Positions 1-6,560 of a DNA stretch of 12,000 bases are shown here, one piece after another; the first letter of the stretch is position 1; every line of letters begins with the position of its first letter. Under the pieces are notes generated by a model. It did no database searches. It was given only the letters and a program-made list of their open reading frames with translations, and was not told the origin of the DNA. Source of the DNA: Symbiodinium natans (taxonomy: Eukaryota > Sar > Dinophyceae > Suessiales > Symbiodiniaceae). The stretch is taken from assembly GCA_905221605.1 (NCBI GenBank), contig CAJNDS010001891.1, positions 448,001-460,000 on the forward strand, read 5' to 3'. The position numbers and the translations under genes were made by a program.

Positions 1-247
1 GGTTTATAGAGGGGAATTAGATTCAGGGTCCCTTCTAGGGGTCCCTCCTTATACCCCTTAAGTTTTGGGGTTGAGGGTGCAGGGGTTTAGAAAAAATCGA
101 GCCTGTCCCCCGTGCCCCATACCCCTAAAATGAGAAATACATCTTAAACTCTGCACTGGGGAATCTTATCATGGATCGAGGCATAACTCCTGCATCAATC
201 GCGCATGGGGCTCTCTGGGTAAAGCAGTGCTTGCTTTGGCCACAAGA
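1..247. other. Unique sequence with weak coding potential
   Basis: This is mostly non-repetitive sequence with isolated repeat remnants. At about 150-243 the minus strand has a short open frame (LVAKASTALPREPHARLMQ then ELCLDP and a stop) and the plus strand an overlapping one (MDRGITPASIAHGALW). Either could be a terminal exon or chance. Nothing else is recognised. Confidence 0.25.
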
Positions 248-316
248 CCCTCAAACCCTCAAACCCTCAAACCCTCAAACCCTCAAACCCTCAAACCCTC
301 AAACCCTCAAACCCTC
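248..316 (-). repeat. (CCCTCAAA)n octamer array
   Basis: About eight near-perfect copies of the octamer CCCTCAAA, a one-base-longer variant of CCCTAAA. A homogeneous variant array of this kind points to local tandem duplication rather than telomerase addition. Confidence 0.9.
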
Positions 317-326
317 CAGCCCTTTC

Positions 327-389
327 GGGTTTAGGGTTTAGGGTTACCCTAAACCCTCAAACCCTAACACCCTCAAACCCTGAACCGTT
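327..389. repeat. Head-to-head telomere-like repeat junction
   Basis: About three TTTAGGG units (327-345) meet CCCTAAA/CCCTCAAA units (347-385) with one base between them. The arms are complementary and could fold back. On the intron model this is the centre of an intron whose cargo is missing. Confidence 0.8.
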
Positions 390-454
390 TGAATTTGAGG
401 TTTCGGGGTTCAAGGCAACATGCCCAAGCAACCGGGACGTAGGTCGCGCATGTT

Positions 455-605
455 GGGTTTAGGCTTTAGGGTTTTCGGGTTTAGAGATTAATTAGGGTAG
501 CCTAGGAGCGACAAAGGCGGTTTAGGGTTTAGGGTTTAGGGTTTAGGGTTTAGGGTTTCAGGTTTAAGGTTTAGGGTTTAGGGAACCCTAAAGCCTAATC
601 CCTAA
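455..605. repeat. TTTAGGG array turning into CCCTAAA
   Basis: Degenerate units from 455, a uniform TTTAGGG run at about 521-583, then an abrupt switch to CCCTAAAGCCTAATCCC at 584. This is another tail-to-tail junction like the one at 345. Confidence 0.8.
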
Positions 606-641
606 CGGGCGTGGAAAAGGGAATCTCGCCCCAAGACTTAG

Positions 642-724
642 TTGTCCAGTACCCTAGCAAAACTAAAGGTTAAGCTTTGGGACTCCCAGGGGATTGTAAG
701 GCCCCGAAAAGGTTGAAGGTTACC
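642..724 (+). repeat. Dispersed repeat, copy 1 (partner at 8020-8079)
   Basis: TTGTCCAGTACCCTAG, GGGATTGTAAGGCCCC and the closing AGGTTACCT recur in the same order and orientation at 8020-8079, which lacks about 24 bp of the middle. The closing part abuts a CCCTAAA array in copy 1. This is presumably a small mobile or duplicated element within introns. Confidence 0.6.
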
Positions 725-781
725 TGTAAACCCTAAACCCTAAACCCTAAACCCTAAACCCTAAACCCTAAACCCTAAACC
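725..781 (-). repeat. Uniform (CCCTAAA)8 array
   Basis: Eight consecutive CCCTAAA heptamers with no sequence variation, immediately after a dispersed repeat. Confidence 0.92.
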
Positions 782-942
782 CGTAAGGGTGACCCTGGGC
801 GCTTCGGTGCTAGGGTGCGAGGCTGGAGGGTGAGGGTTGAGAGTATGCGGGGGAAGTTGGCCACATAGCAGTGCCTTTTGAGGATCCTAATATACTACGG
901 AGCCTTACATAAATGCAGTTATATATATATATACACATATTA
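782..942. other. Unique island with AT dinucleotide run
   Basis: Non-repetitive sequence ending in a short (TA)n run at about 918-934. On the minus strand GHCYVANFPRILSTL-like frames are open at 840-890 after an AAAAG acceptor, but no donor is visible. I do not call it an exon. Confidence 0.3.
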
Positions 943-1020
943 TGGGTTTAGGGTTTAGGGTTGAGGGTTGAGGGTTTAGGGTTCAGAGTTTAGGGTTTAG
1001 GAATTGGGGTTTAGGGTTCA
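943..1020 (+). repeat. Degenerate TTTAGGG array
   Basis: About ten units of TTTAGGG mixed with TTGAGGG and TTCAGGG. Confidence 0.85.
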
Positions 1021-1206
1021 GGGCCTTTGGGCATTGGGGTTTGGAGAATCCCCCGCGTGTGCAGTTGGGGAGTTAAAATCGCAGGCAAGGGAACCCCGAC
1101 TGTGGAGTAGACCCTGGGAAAAAACTTTTTAGGTGAAGTAGCTATTATAGGAACCCAGAACCCCAAAAATGCATTATAGTGCAGTACTCCAAAGCCCAGA
1201 CACCAA
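1021..1206. other. Unique intronic island
   Basis: No gene is seen. It contains AATCGCAGGCAAGG at about 1078, which recurs at about 1237, and a terminal motif GGCAAGGGAACC that also appears at 8443. Confidence 0.4.
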
Positions 1207-1234
1207 GACCCTAAACCCTAAACCCTAAACCCAT

Positions 1235-1345
1235 TAATCGCAGGCAAGGAACCTGGAGGAAGTCGCCTTTGCGAGCCTCGTCTCCCAGTGTTTAACAGCC
1301 CATTGGGCCCAAGGCCCTTTTAGCTTTTCTTGGGCGCCGGGGGGT
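1235..1345 (-). CDS. Weak exon candidate near the 3' end
   Basis: The island has the exon-type flanks (CCCTAAA left, TTTAGGG right). On the minus strand LGDEARKGDFLQ runs into a GTTCCTTG donor. A second frame (GLAKATSSRFLACD then stop) fits the phase of the 1611-1670 exon and could end the protein. Neither reading is long enough to be convincing. The left part also contains AATCGCAGGCAAGG, repeated at 1078, so it may be a dispersed repeat. Confidence 0.2.
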
Positions 1346-1390
1346 TTAGGGTTTGGGGTTCAGGGTTTCGGGTTTAGGGTTCAGGGTTTG
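1346..1390 (+). repeat. Degenerate TTTAGGG array
   Basis: About six units including TTTGGGG, TTCAGGG and TTTCGGG variants. Confidence 0.85.
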
Positions 1391-1566
1391 TGGTTTTATG
1401 CCTCGCATCAGACTGCACCGCATGGCATGTCGAGTAACATGATGGAACCAGATGTCAGGGGACATGGTGGTGAGCGACGCGATGCTGACACATCAAGACC
1501 CAGGAAGCCCCAAACAGATCAAAGCACAAGACCCCAACGGGGCGCAAGAGAGGCTGGGTGTAAGGA
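1391..1566 (+). other. Island open on the plus strand, probably mid-intron
   Basis: Two plus-strand frames are open. One (SGDMVVSDAMLTHQDPGSPK) follows a GATGTCAG site and runs to a GTGTAAGG donor-like site, which looks coding. However, the flanks are TTTAGGG on the left and CCCTAAA on the right, the opposite of the exon pattern, so on the main model it is intron cargo. It could be an exon of a plus-strand gene. Confidence 0.25.
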
Positions 1567-1610
1567 GCCCTAAACCCTAAACCCTAAACCCTAAACCCTA
1601 AACCCTAAAC
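1567..1610 (-). repeat. Uniform (CCCTAAA)6 array at intron 5' end
   Basis: Six perfect heptamers. In transcript sense this array supplies the GTTTAGGG donor of the 1611-1670 exon. Confidence 0.9.
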
Positions 1611-1670
1611 TCCCCACATAAGGCCGCAATAGGCCCGAACAGGCTCAATCCCTCTGGACCCTTGCCAGGC
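1611..1670 (-). CDS. Exon candidate: PGKGPEGLSLFGPIAALCG
   Basis: After an AGCGCAG acceptor followed by GCCTGG, the frame PGKGPEGLSLFGPIAALCG enters in phase 1. This completes the Gly codon left by the exon at 1811-1901. The donor is the first GTTTAGGG of a uniform array at 1610. The frame is open upstream to an ATG at about 1693 (MATPIERR), so it could alternatively be a first exon. No convincing continuation or stop codon is identified further left. Confidence 0.42.
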
Positions 1671-1719
1671 CTGCGCTCTATTGGGGTTGCCATAAGCTTG
1701 GGTTTCAGGGCCAAGGGGA

Positions 1720-1810
1720 ACCCTAAACCCTAAACACTAAACCCTAAACCCTACACCCTAACCCTAAACCCTAACCCCTACACCCTGAACCCTAAACCCT
1801 AAACCCTAAC
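1720..1810 (-). repeat. Degenerate CCCTAAA array
   Basis: About thirteen units with CACTAAA, CCCTACA and CCCTGAA variants, ending at the GTTAGGG donor of the 1811-1901 exon. Confidence 0.88.
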
Positions 1811-1901
1811 CCCCAGAAGAGGCTCATCTTCTCCAGGCGGTCAAAGCGATCATCGTCGGTAAGATTGGCTGTCTCCTGCTCGAAGAATCTGGGGGGACCG
1901 T
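1811..1901 (-). CDS. Exon: acidic DDDRFDRLEKM tail segment
   Basis: The minus strand reads GPPR, then FFEQETANLTDDDRFDRLEK, then MSLFWG. The acceptor is ACCCGAG (phase 2 entry, matching the upstream phase 1 exit) or alternatively GAGCAG at 1876. The donor is GTTAGGG at 1810, where the repeat begins. The charged DRFDRLEK heptad-like stretch suggests the start of a short coiled coil, as often found in the C-terminal tail of TRP/polycystin-like channels. CCCTAAA-type repeats lie left and TTTAGGG right. Confidence 0.57.
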
Positions 1902-1929
1902 CTCGGGTCATGACCATTCAGGCTCCCCA

Positions 1930-2250
1930 GGGTTTAGGGTTTAGGGTTTAGGGTTTAGGGAAACTCCCTATAAACCCTATTTGAAGCTTAAACCCTAAAC
2001 TTCCTAAATCCTAAACTCTAAACTCTAAACTCTAAACCCGAAGCCCTTAGTTCTAGCGCCTGAAACCATTCGGGCACCCCAAACTCCCTATGAACCCTGA
2101 TTGAAACTTAAACCCTAACCTTCCTAAATCCTAAACTCTAAACCTAAGCCCTGAGTTCTAAAGCCTGAACCCTAAACCCTAAAGCCTACACCCTAAGCCC
2201 TAACGCCCAAACCCTGCCTGAAAACCCCAAACCCCCCATACCAAACCGCC
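1930..2250. repeat. TTTAGGG array followed by a long degenerate CCCTAAA tract
   Basis: Four clean TTTAGGG units (1930-1960) are followed by CCCTAAA, CTCTAAA and CCTAAAT units up to 2250. Within it a segment of about 110 bp is duplicated: ACTCCCTATAAACCCTATTTGAAGCTTAAACC near 1966 reappears, diverged, near 2085. Confidence 0.8.
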
Positions 2251-2252
2251 GC

Positions 2253-2267
2253 CAACCTTCTCTGGGG
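2253..2267 (-). CDS. Possible 15-nt microexon
   Basis: A strong pyrimidine tract ending in CCCCCCCAG is followed by AGAAGGTTGGCGGCG and a GTTTGG donor. Phase 2 in and phase 1 out would place EKVGG between the 2634-2696 and 1811-1901 exons without breaking the frame. The same frame is equally continuous without it. Only its neat splice signals and phase support it. Confidence 0.15.
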
Positions 2268-2324
2268 GGGACGGACAGTCCCCCTTGTTCAGAAGTTAGG
2301 GTTGAGGGGCCCCCCCCTGAACTT

Positions 2325-2635
2325 TAAACCCTAAAAACCCTAAAAACCCTAAAAACCCTAAAAACCCTAAAAACCCTAAAAACCCTAAAAACCCTAAAAA
2401 CCCTAAAAACCCTAAAAACACTAAACACCCTAAACACCCTAAAAACCCTAAAAACCCTAAAAACCCTAAAAACCCTAAAAAACCTAAAAACCCTAAAAAC
2501 CCTAAACCCTAAACCCAAGACCCTAAACCCCAAACCCCAAACCCTAAACCCCAAACCCCAAACCCCAAACCCCAATCCCCAAACCCTAAACATCAAACCC
2601 CAAACCCCAAACCCCAAACCCTAAACCCTACACCC
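2325..2635 (-). repeat. (CCCTAAAAA)n nonamer array and CCCCAAA array
   Basis: About twenty copies of the nonamer CCCTAAAAA (2330-2505) change into CCCCAAA/CCCTAAA heptamers (2515-2635). On the minus strand this gives a long open frame of RVF and FGVWGLG periods. It is only the repeat translated and is not a gene. Confidence 0.9.
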
Positions 2636-2696
2636 CCCTTTCTTGGCATCTCCTCGCTTGGCCAGGGCATTGAAGGAGCCGTGGAGCCGCCATAGC
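2634..2696 (-). CDS. Exon: channel-tail segment YGGSTAPSMPWPSEEMP
   Basis: With a CCCAG acceptor followed by GCTATG, the phase-2 frame reads YGGSTAPSMPWPSEEMP, then RKG, to a GTGTAGGG donor at 2633. The upstream exon ends in phase 1, so the frame is dictated by its neighbour. A second open frame (RLWRLHGSFNALAKRGDAKK) is also protein-like but out of phase. The acidic, proline-rich segment fits a flexible stretch of the cytoplasmic tail before the DDRFDRLEK exon. CCCTAAA/CCCCAAA repeats lie left and a uniform TTTAGGG array right. Confidence 0.55.
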
Positions 2697-2740
2697 CTGG
2701 GTGGCTGTCTAGAGAAGCTCTGGGCTTTTGGGGCTACATA

Positions 2741-2803
2741 GGGTTTAGGGTTTAGGGTTTAGGGTTTAGGGTTTAGGGTTTAGGGTTTAGGGTTTAGGGT
2801 TGA
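2741..2803 (+). repeat. Uniform (TTTAGGG)9 array
   Basis: Nine consecutive TTTAGGG units next to the exon candidate 2634-2696. In transcript sense these are the CCCTAAA units at the 3' end of the upstream intron. Confidence 0.92.
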
Positions 2804-2954
2804 GCCACCGGGTTCGCACAGCCTGTAACTTGTGCTCACGTGCTTCGTGCAGTCACGTCCACGTCCAGTTGCCCTTGGGAAGTCGCACCATCTTTTGGCC
2901 TAAGGGCCTTTGGTGTCCCCTGTTTAAAGTAGCGCAAGAACCCCAAAAGCCAAA
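2804..2954. other. Unique intronic island
   Basis: Flanked by TTTAGGG left and CCCTAAA right, the mid-intron arrangement. Short open frames exist on both strands (for example WCDFPRATGRG on the minus strand), none with convincing splice signals. Confidence 0.35.
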
Positions 2955-3415
2955 TACCCCGACCCCAAACCCTAGACCAAAAACCCCAACAGCCTAATCC
3001 TGAACCCTAAACCCTAAACCCCCAACCCGAAAAGCCTAATAACACTAAACCCTAAACCATAAACCCCAAACCCCAAAAGCCTAATAGCCCTAAACCCAAA
3101 CCCTAAACCCAAACCCCAAAAGCCTAATAACCCGAAACCCTACACCCCAAAAGCCTAATAACCCTAAACCCTAAACCCCAAAACCCCAAAAGCCCGTTTG
3201 TTTAAGGACCACAAAGAAGTTGAAATAACCCCTATATTAACCTTATAAGGCAGAACAAATGGTAGCCTAATGACCCTAAACCCTAAACCCCAAACCCTAA
3301 AACCTAATAACCCTAAACCCTAAACCCCAAAAAAACCTAAACCCAAAACCCCAAACTCTAAAAGCCTAATAACCCTAAACCCTAAAAAACCCTAAACCCA
3401 AAAACCCCCAAAAGC
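2955..3415 (-). repeat. Higher-order repeat built on CCCTAAA
   Basis: Heptamer variants are organised into a larger period. The marker AAAGCCTAATAA or AACCTAATAA, followed by CCCTAAACCCTAAA and CCCCAAA, recurs roughly eight times with spacing of about 30-60 bp. Unique insertions interrupt it at 3188-3262. Confidence 0.75.
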
Positions 3416-3513
3416 CCAATGCTGTATGCTGGCAGGGCACGCTTCACAGCGTCAGAGGTGACGATCTTGGCGCTCCTCAGCTCGCAGAGACTTCCGGCTT
3501 GGGACTCGAGCAT
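3416..3513 (-). CDS. Orphan exon candidate with coding-like frame
   Basis: The minus strand reads MLESQAGSLCELRSAKIVTS, then DAVKRALPAYSIG, up to a GC donor at GCTTTTGG (3415). It looks coding and has CCCAAAA-type repeats left and TTTAGGG right. However, none of its AG sites gives the phase-2 entry needed between the exons at 4002-4088 and 2634-2696, which join each other in phase without it. It could be an alternative exon, part of a nested gene or a decayed duplicate. An ATG at 3513 is the first Met. Confidence 0.33.
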
Positions 3514-3533
3514 TTTAGGAGGGTTTAGGAGCC

Positions 3534-3673
3534 CTAAACCCTAAACCCCAAACCCTTAACCCCAAACCCTAAACCCTAAACCCTAAGGGTTTAGGGTTTA
3601 GGGTTTAGGGTTTAGGGTTTAGGGTTTAGGGTTTAGGGTTTAGGGTTTAGGGTTTAGGGTTTAGGGTTTAGGG
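3534..3673. repeat. Perfect CCCTAAA/TTTAGGG palindrome
   Basis: CCCTAAA units (3534-3587) meet a dozen uniform TTTAGGG units (3588-3673) at CCCTAAGGG. The polarity is that of exon flanks but with zero bases between the arms. Confidence 0.9.
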
Positions 3674-4001
3674 CGAATCTTTTCTTGAGGCGACGCTCAA
3701 CCCTACTGTTCGGACACGCCTCGTCGTCCACTTTTGAATGCAGATGATGCAACCTTTTGCTTGCCTTGTTGAGTCTATTTAAGCCCTAAACCCTAAAGCC
3801 CTAAAGCCCTAAACCCTAAACTGCCAAAACAACATCGTTTGAATGCGTGATATTTACATGCCGCCATCTCAACATCTTGGACGCTCTGAACTGCGCCCTA
3901 ACTTGAAAATAATGGCAAGTGCCGTGTGTCCGTGTCTGCATAAACCAGGGCCTAATATTGGCAATGATCTAGTGCGTTCGGCCCTGCGCCCTAAACCCTA
4001 C
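3674..4001. other. Intronic stretch between tail exons
   Basis: This holds a unique island (3674-3782), a short CCCTAAA array (3783-3820) and a second unique island up to the 4002-4088 exon. The minus strand at 3690-3770 is open (LNKASKRLHHLHSKVDDEAC), but the flanks have mid-intron polarity. No gene is called. Confidence 0.4.
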
Positions 4002-4088
4002 CTCCGTGATAAAGCATCACGCTGTCGTGCCGAATTCCAAGCGGCGCTGGCTCGAGAATTTGAATGCCTCCAGCTATTCCGACGTCGC
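4002..4088 (-). CDS. Exon: channel-tail segment DVGIAGGIQILEP
   Basis: After a GGGCAG acceptor the exon reads (G)DVGIAGGIQILEPAPLG, then IRHDSVMLYHG, and ends in phase 1 at a GTAGGG donor that runs directly into a CCCTAAA (transcript-sense TTTAGGG) repeat. Entry phase matches the 4489-4558 exon, exit phase matches the 2634-2696 exon. The Gly-rich GIAGGIQ stretch suggests a compact cytoplasmic fold. I recall similar wording in dinoflagellate channel tails, unverified. The plus strand over the same island is also open (3843-4157), which I treat as a shadow. Confidence 0.62.
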
Positions 4089-4329
4089 CTGCCCGAACCA
4101 TTCTACAGAAACGCAGCAAGACCCCAAACCCTAAAGTTTACAGGGCTGAGGGCCTAGGGTACAGTGTTCCGGGCTCGGGGCCCCTACAACTTCAAGAGTC
4201 TAGGGCTTCTGAAGGCACCACGAATCCCGAAAGGACTTCCGCTTTGAGGATAGACAAAGGCACTGAAATCCTGAACCCTACCACCACAATCCTGAGCTAA
4301 GGGAAGATTGGGGAACCCTCTGTGTAGGG
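4089..4329. other. Intronic unique stretch
   Basis: Only traces of heptamers (TTTACAGGGCTGAGGG). Both strands have frames of about 30-70 codons open; none has clear splice sites. It lies inside the intron joining the exons at 4489-4558 and 4002-4088. Confidence 0.4.
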
Positions 4330-4488
4330 GCCTTAAAACCCTAAACCCCTAAGCCCCATTAAACCCTAAACCCCAAAACCTGAAACCCCAAACCCTTAGC
4401 CCGAACCCGAAACCTAAAACCCGAAACCCGAAACCCCAAACCCCAAACCCTAAACCCCAAACCCTAAACCCGAAACCCGAAACCCCGC
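4330..4488 (-). repeat. Degenerate CCCTAAA/CCCGAAA array at intron 5' end
   Basis: About twenty heptamers with CCCCAAA and CCCGAAA variants. In transcript sense it starts immediately after the GC donor of the 4489-4558 exon. Confidence 0.88.
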
Positions 4489-4558
4489 CTTCGTTGAACT
4501 CCAGTGGCTGGTCAAAGGCTAACCGCTTAAGGAACCTTTGCCACTGCTTCCGTGGCAC
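4489..4558 (-). CDS. Exon: channel-tail segment VPRKQWQRFLKRL...PLEFNEG
   Basis: A CCCGAG acceptor followed by GTG opens a 70-nt exon reading VPR, then KQWQRFLKRLAFDQPLEFNE. It ends after the first base of a Gly codon at a GC donor (GCGGGG). The next tail exon starts with the last two bases of that Gly codon, so FNE-G-DVGIAGG is rebuilt precisely across the junction. This exact joining of two independent islands is the best internal evidence that they belong to one gene. The segment is cytoplasmic, following the NLLIAQL exon. CCCTAAA/CCCGAAA repeats lie left and TTTAGGG right. Confidence 0.65.
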
Positions 4559-4568
4559 CTCGGGGGAG

Positions 4569-4860
4569 GTTTTAGGGTTTAGGGTTTAGGGGTTAGGGTT
4601 TAGGGTTTAGGGTTTTGGGTTTAGGGTTTAGGGTTCAAGTTCAGGGTTTAGGGCTTGGGGTTTATAGGGTTGAGGGATTAGGGTTTATAGGGTTTTGGGG
4701 TTTAGGGTTTAGGGTTTATAGGGTTTGGGGTTTAGGGGTTTGGGGTGTAGGGGTTTAGAGTTTGGGGTTTAGGGTTTAGGGCTGAGGGGTTTAGGGCTTG
4801 GGTTTAAGGGGTTTGGCGTTTAAGGGTTTCGGGGTCGTTGGTTGAGGGTTTGGGGTACCC
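4569..4860 (+). repeat. Long degenerate TTTAGGG array
   Basis: About forty units with TTTATAGGG, TTTGGGG and TTGAGGG variants. In transcript sense it is the 3' arm of the intron ending at the 4558 acceptor. Confidence 0.88.
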
Positions 4861-5190
4861 CTAAACACTACGGAGGGGCTTTGCAGTTTCCAAAAGGATG
4901 CTGGGGGTTTCCTAGGGGTTTGAAGAGGTTCATGGGTAGGAACGCTGGATCTTGAGGCATCCGGTTTGGGGTCCCATTCGTGTTAGAGTTATAAAGGCCG
5001 GTGGCCTCTTTATCTGTTGCCCTTCTACCTTGATATAGCCCCTATATGCCCTTGTAAGAACCCCGGATAGATGAGGTTTAAGACAGAAACCCTGCTTGAA
5101 GAGACCACCAACCCGTAGAAAGGTTAGAGGGCTAAGTTTAAGGGGTGCGGCTCGTCTCGCGCTGATCTTGGGCTTTAACGCATCTCCCCC
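4861..5190 (-). other. Unique intron cargo with long open minus-strand frame
   Basis: The minus strand stays open for about 84 codons (about 5184-4931, stop TGA at about 4932) with no early ATG. The frame starts DALKPKISARRAAPLKLSPL. At this length chance is quite possible, and the polarity of the flanks is mid-intron. It includes an imperfect palindrome (ATAAAGGCCGGTGGCCTCTTTAT region, about 4991-5013) and a 15-bp match, 4925-4939, to 6570-6584. Confidence 0.3.
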
Positions 5191-5246
5191 CTAAACCCTA
5201 AAGCCTAAACCCTAAACTCTAAACCCTAAACCCTAAACCCTAAACC
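5190..5246 (-). repeat. CCCTAAA array
   Basis: Eight units, mostly uniform, with one CCTAAAG and one CTCTAAA. Confidence 0.9.
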
Positions 5247-5308
5247 TGGCTAGCTTACTAGTCTTGACTCCTTTTGAACCTAACAGTAACCGTTTATAAG
5301 CACGTAAC

Positions 5309-5368
5309 TTCGGGGTCCATCAAGGTATGAGCCCCGACGTCCGACTGAAACGCCAGCTTCTGCCGCTT
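5309..5368 (-). CDS. Possible 60-nt phase 0/0 cassette exon
   Basis: Between a GCGCAG acceptor and a GTTACG donor the minus strand has exactly 20 open codons (KRQKLAFQSDVGAHTLMDPE), entering and leaving in phase 0. It could sit between VIVQVMAQ and VPRKQW without disturbing the frame. Repeats are CCCTAAA on the left and GGTGCAG/TTTAGGG on the right, as for other exons. The plus strand is also open here (MSPDVRLKRQLLPLLRRSGF), so the call is weak. Confidence 0.25.
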
Positions 5369-5387
5369 CTGCGCAGGTCTGGTTTCA

Positions 5388-5435
5388 GGTGCAGGGTGCA
5401 GGGTGCAGGGTTAGGGGTTTAGGGTTTAGGGCTAA
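5388..5435 (+). repeat. GGTGCAG triplet repeat grading into TTTAGGG
   Basis: Three to four GGTGCAG units run into TTTAGGG units, a variant array at the right edge of the candidate cassette exon. Confidence 0.8.
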
Positions 5436-5445
5436 AGGTTTGGAT

Positions 5446-5495
5446 GTTCCCCGTATACTAACAGCTCCTTCATAGGGATTATAGTACGCCCCTAT
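5446..5495 (+). mobile_element. MITE-like element, truncated copy
   Basis: GTTCCCCGTATACTAACAGC then TCC, followed by ATAGGGATTATAGTA, matches the left end and core of the hairpin elements at 9682 and 9956. The right terminal repeat is not recognisable, so the copy is truncated or diverged. Confidence 0.55.
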
Positions 5496-5569
5496 TTTTC
5501 TCCCAAGATTTAGGGTTAGAGCAACACCCAAAAGCAGAGGGATGTGTACTGTGCGAATACCAAGTGTAG

Positions 5570-5785
5570 GGGGTTCAGGGTTTAGGGGTTTCGGGGTTCG
5601 GGGTTTAGGGTTTAGGGTTCAGGGTTTAGGGTTCAGGGTTTAGGGTTTTTAGGGTCTAGGGTCTAGGGTCTAGGGTGTAGGGGGTGCTTCGAAGCTTAGG
5701 GTTGAGGACCCTAAACCTTAAATCTTTTGTTTGAGGGTTTAGGGTTTAGGGTTGAGGGTTTAGGGTTCAGGGTTCAGGGACCCCA
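5570..5785 (+). repeat. TTTAGGG arrays with (GGGTCTA)n
   Basis: Two arrays (5570-5690, 5730-5785) with TTCAGGG, TTCGGGG and a homogeneous GGGTCTA triplet at about 5652-5680, separated by a short island at 5690-5730. Confidence 0.85.
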
Positions 5786-5792
5786 TCCCCAC

Positions 5793-5816
5793 CTGGGCCA
5801 TGACCTGCACGATGAC
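5793..5816 (-). CDS. Small exon candidate VIVQVMAQ
   Basis: Eight codons (VIVQVMAQ) lie between an AAAG acceptor and a GTGGGG donor, phase 0 on both sides. They would join ARLTR from the upstream exon to VPRKQWQRF of the next tail exon. The frame remains open upstream to a much better acceptor (pyrimidine tract ending TACATCAG at 5857), giving GDPQNPRNAEPGK first, but that entry is in phase 1 and does not match. Unlike other exons it has TTTAGGG-type repeats on both sides, which weakens the call. Confidence 0.42.
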
Positions 5817-5896
5817 CTTTCCAGGTTCCGCGTTTCTGGGGTTCTGGGGGTCCCCACTGATGTAAGGAGAAACAAAGCAAAGTGCGGGTGCCTTTT

Positions 5897-6025
5897 GGGG
5901 GGGGGGGGGGGAGGGAGTTTGGGTCTAGGGTTTAGGGTTTAGGGCTTAGGGTCTAGGGTCTGTGTAGGCTGTAGTGTGTAGGGTTTAGGTTTTAGGGTTG
6001 GGTCCAGGGTTTAGGGTTGAGGGAG
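5897..6025 (+). repeat. G15 run and degenerate TTTAGGG array
   Basis: A run of 15 G (5897-5911) is followed by TTTAGGG/TCTAGGG/TTTAGGTTTTAGGG units. Confidence 0.85.
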
Positions 6026-6350
6026 GAAAGAAAGCCTCAGGATCCCTTTTTCTCGAAAGGAAGAAGTAGGGGGGCTCGTCTAGACCCAGGAGTAAACTAG
6101 GAATGACAATGGCACCCTGGTTGGTTGTCAGGGGCTTATACGGGAACCTAAACCCTACAGACAGGGACTTAGGGCCCACGTCGGGTCCTAGAAACCCTAA
6201 ACCCTAAGGGTCCTAGTATAGGCTAAGTTATCTAAGCAACTTGAGTTAGAAGACTCTAAACCTAAACCGCAAACCCTAAGGGCGCTTGGGGACATTGGGT
6301 TGAGGCTTCCGCGAGGCGATGGTTGTACAACGTTCCGGACGTCGATTGGG
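6026..6350. other. Intronic unique islands
   Basis: Unique sequence is interrupted by short CCCTAAA pairs at about 6190-6206 and 6257-6280. The minus strand at 6026-6179 is open (FPYKPLTTNQGAIVIPSLLL) but has mid-intron flanks. At 6305-6350 the plus strand has a 40-nt island between AG/G and GTTCAGGG that could be a small plus-strand exon. Neither is called. Confidence 0.35.
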
Positions 6351-6560
6351 TTCAGGGTTTAGGGTTTAGGGTTTGGGGTTTGGGATTTGGGGTTTGGGGT
6401 TGGGGTTTGGGGTTTGGGTTTGGGGTTTGGGGTTTGGGGTTTGGGGTTTGGGGTTTGGGGTTTGGGGCTTGGGGCTTGGGGCTTGGGGTTTGGGGTTTGG
6501 GGTTTGGGGTTTGGGGTTTGGGGTTTGGGGTTTGGGGTTTGGGGTTTGGGGTTTGGTTTG
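6351..6560 (+). repeat. (TTTGGGG)n array
   Basis: About 27 units, nearly all TTTGGGG, with a homogenised patch of CTTGGGG at about 6465-6488. Regular GGGG tracts on this strand are strong G-quadruplex candidates. Long FGVWGLG-type frames on both strands are the repeat translated. Confidence 0.92.

Noticed and set aside
2324-2617. Long minus-strand frame of RVF and GLGFRVWG periods
   Set aside because: It is the CCCTAAAAA and CCCCAAA repeats translated. Frames stay open only because the repeat lacks stops.
3690-3775. Minus-strand frame LNKASKRLHHLHSKVDDEAC as an exon
   Set aside because: Flanks are TTTAGGG left and CCCTAAA right (mid-intron polarity), a second frame is equally open, and the exons on both sides join in phase without it.
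3843-4157. 104-codon plus-strand open frame
   Set aside because: It overlaps the minus-strand DVGIAGGIQILEP exon, whose phases match its neighbours on both sides.
6305-6350. Small plus-strand exon between AG/G and GTTCAGGG
   Set aside because: Only about 40 nt and no partner exon on the plus strand could be found. The minus strand here lacks an acceptor.
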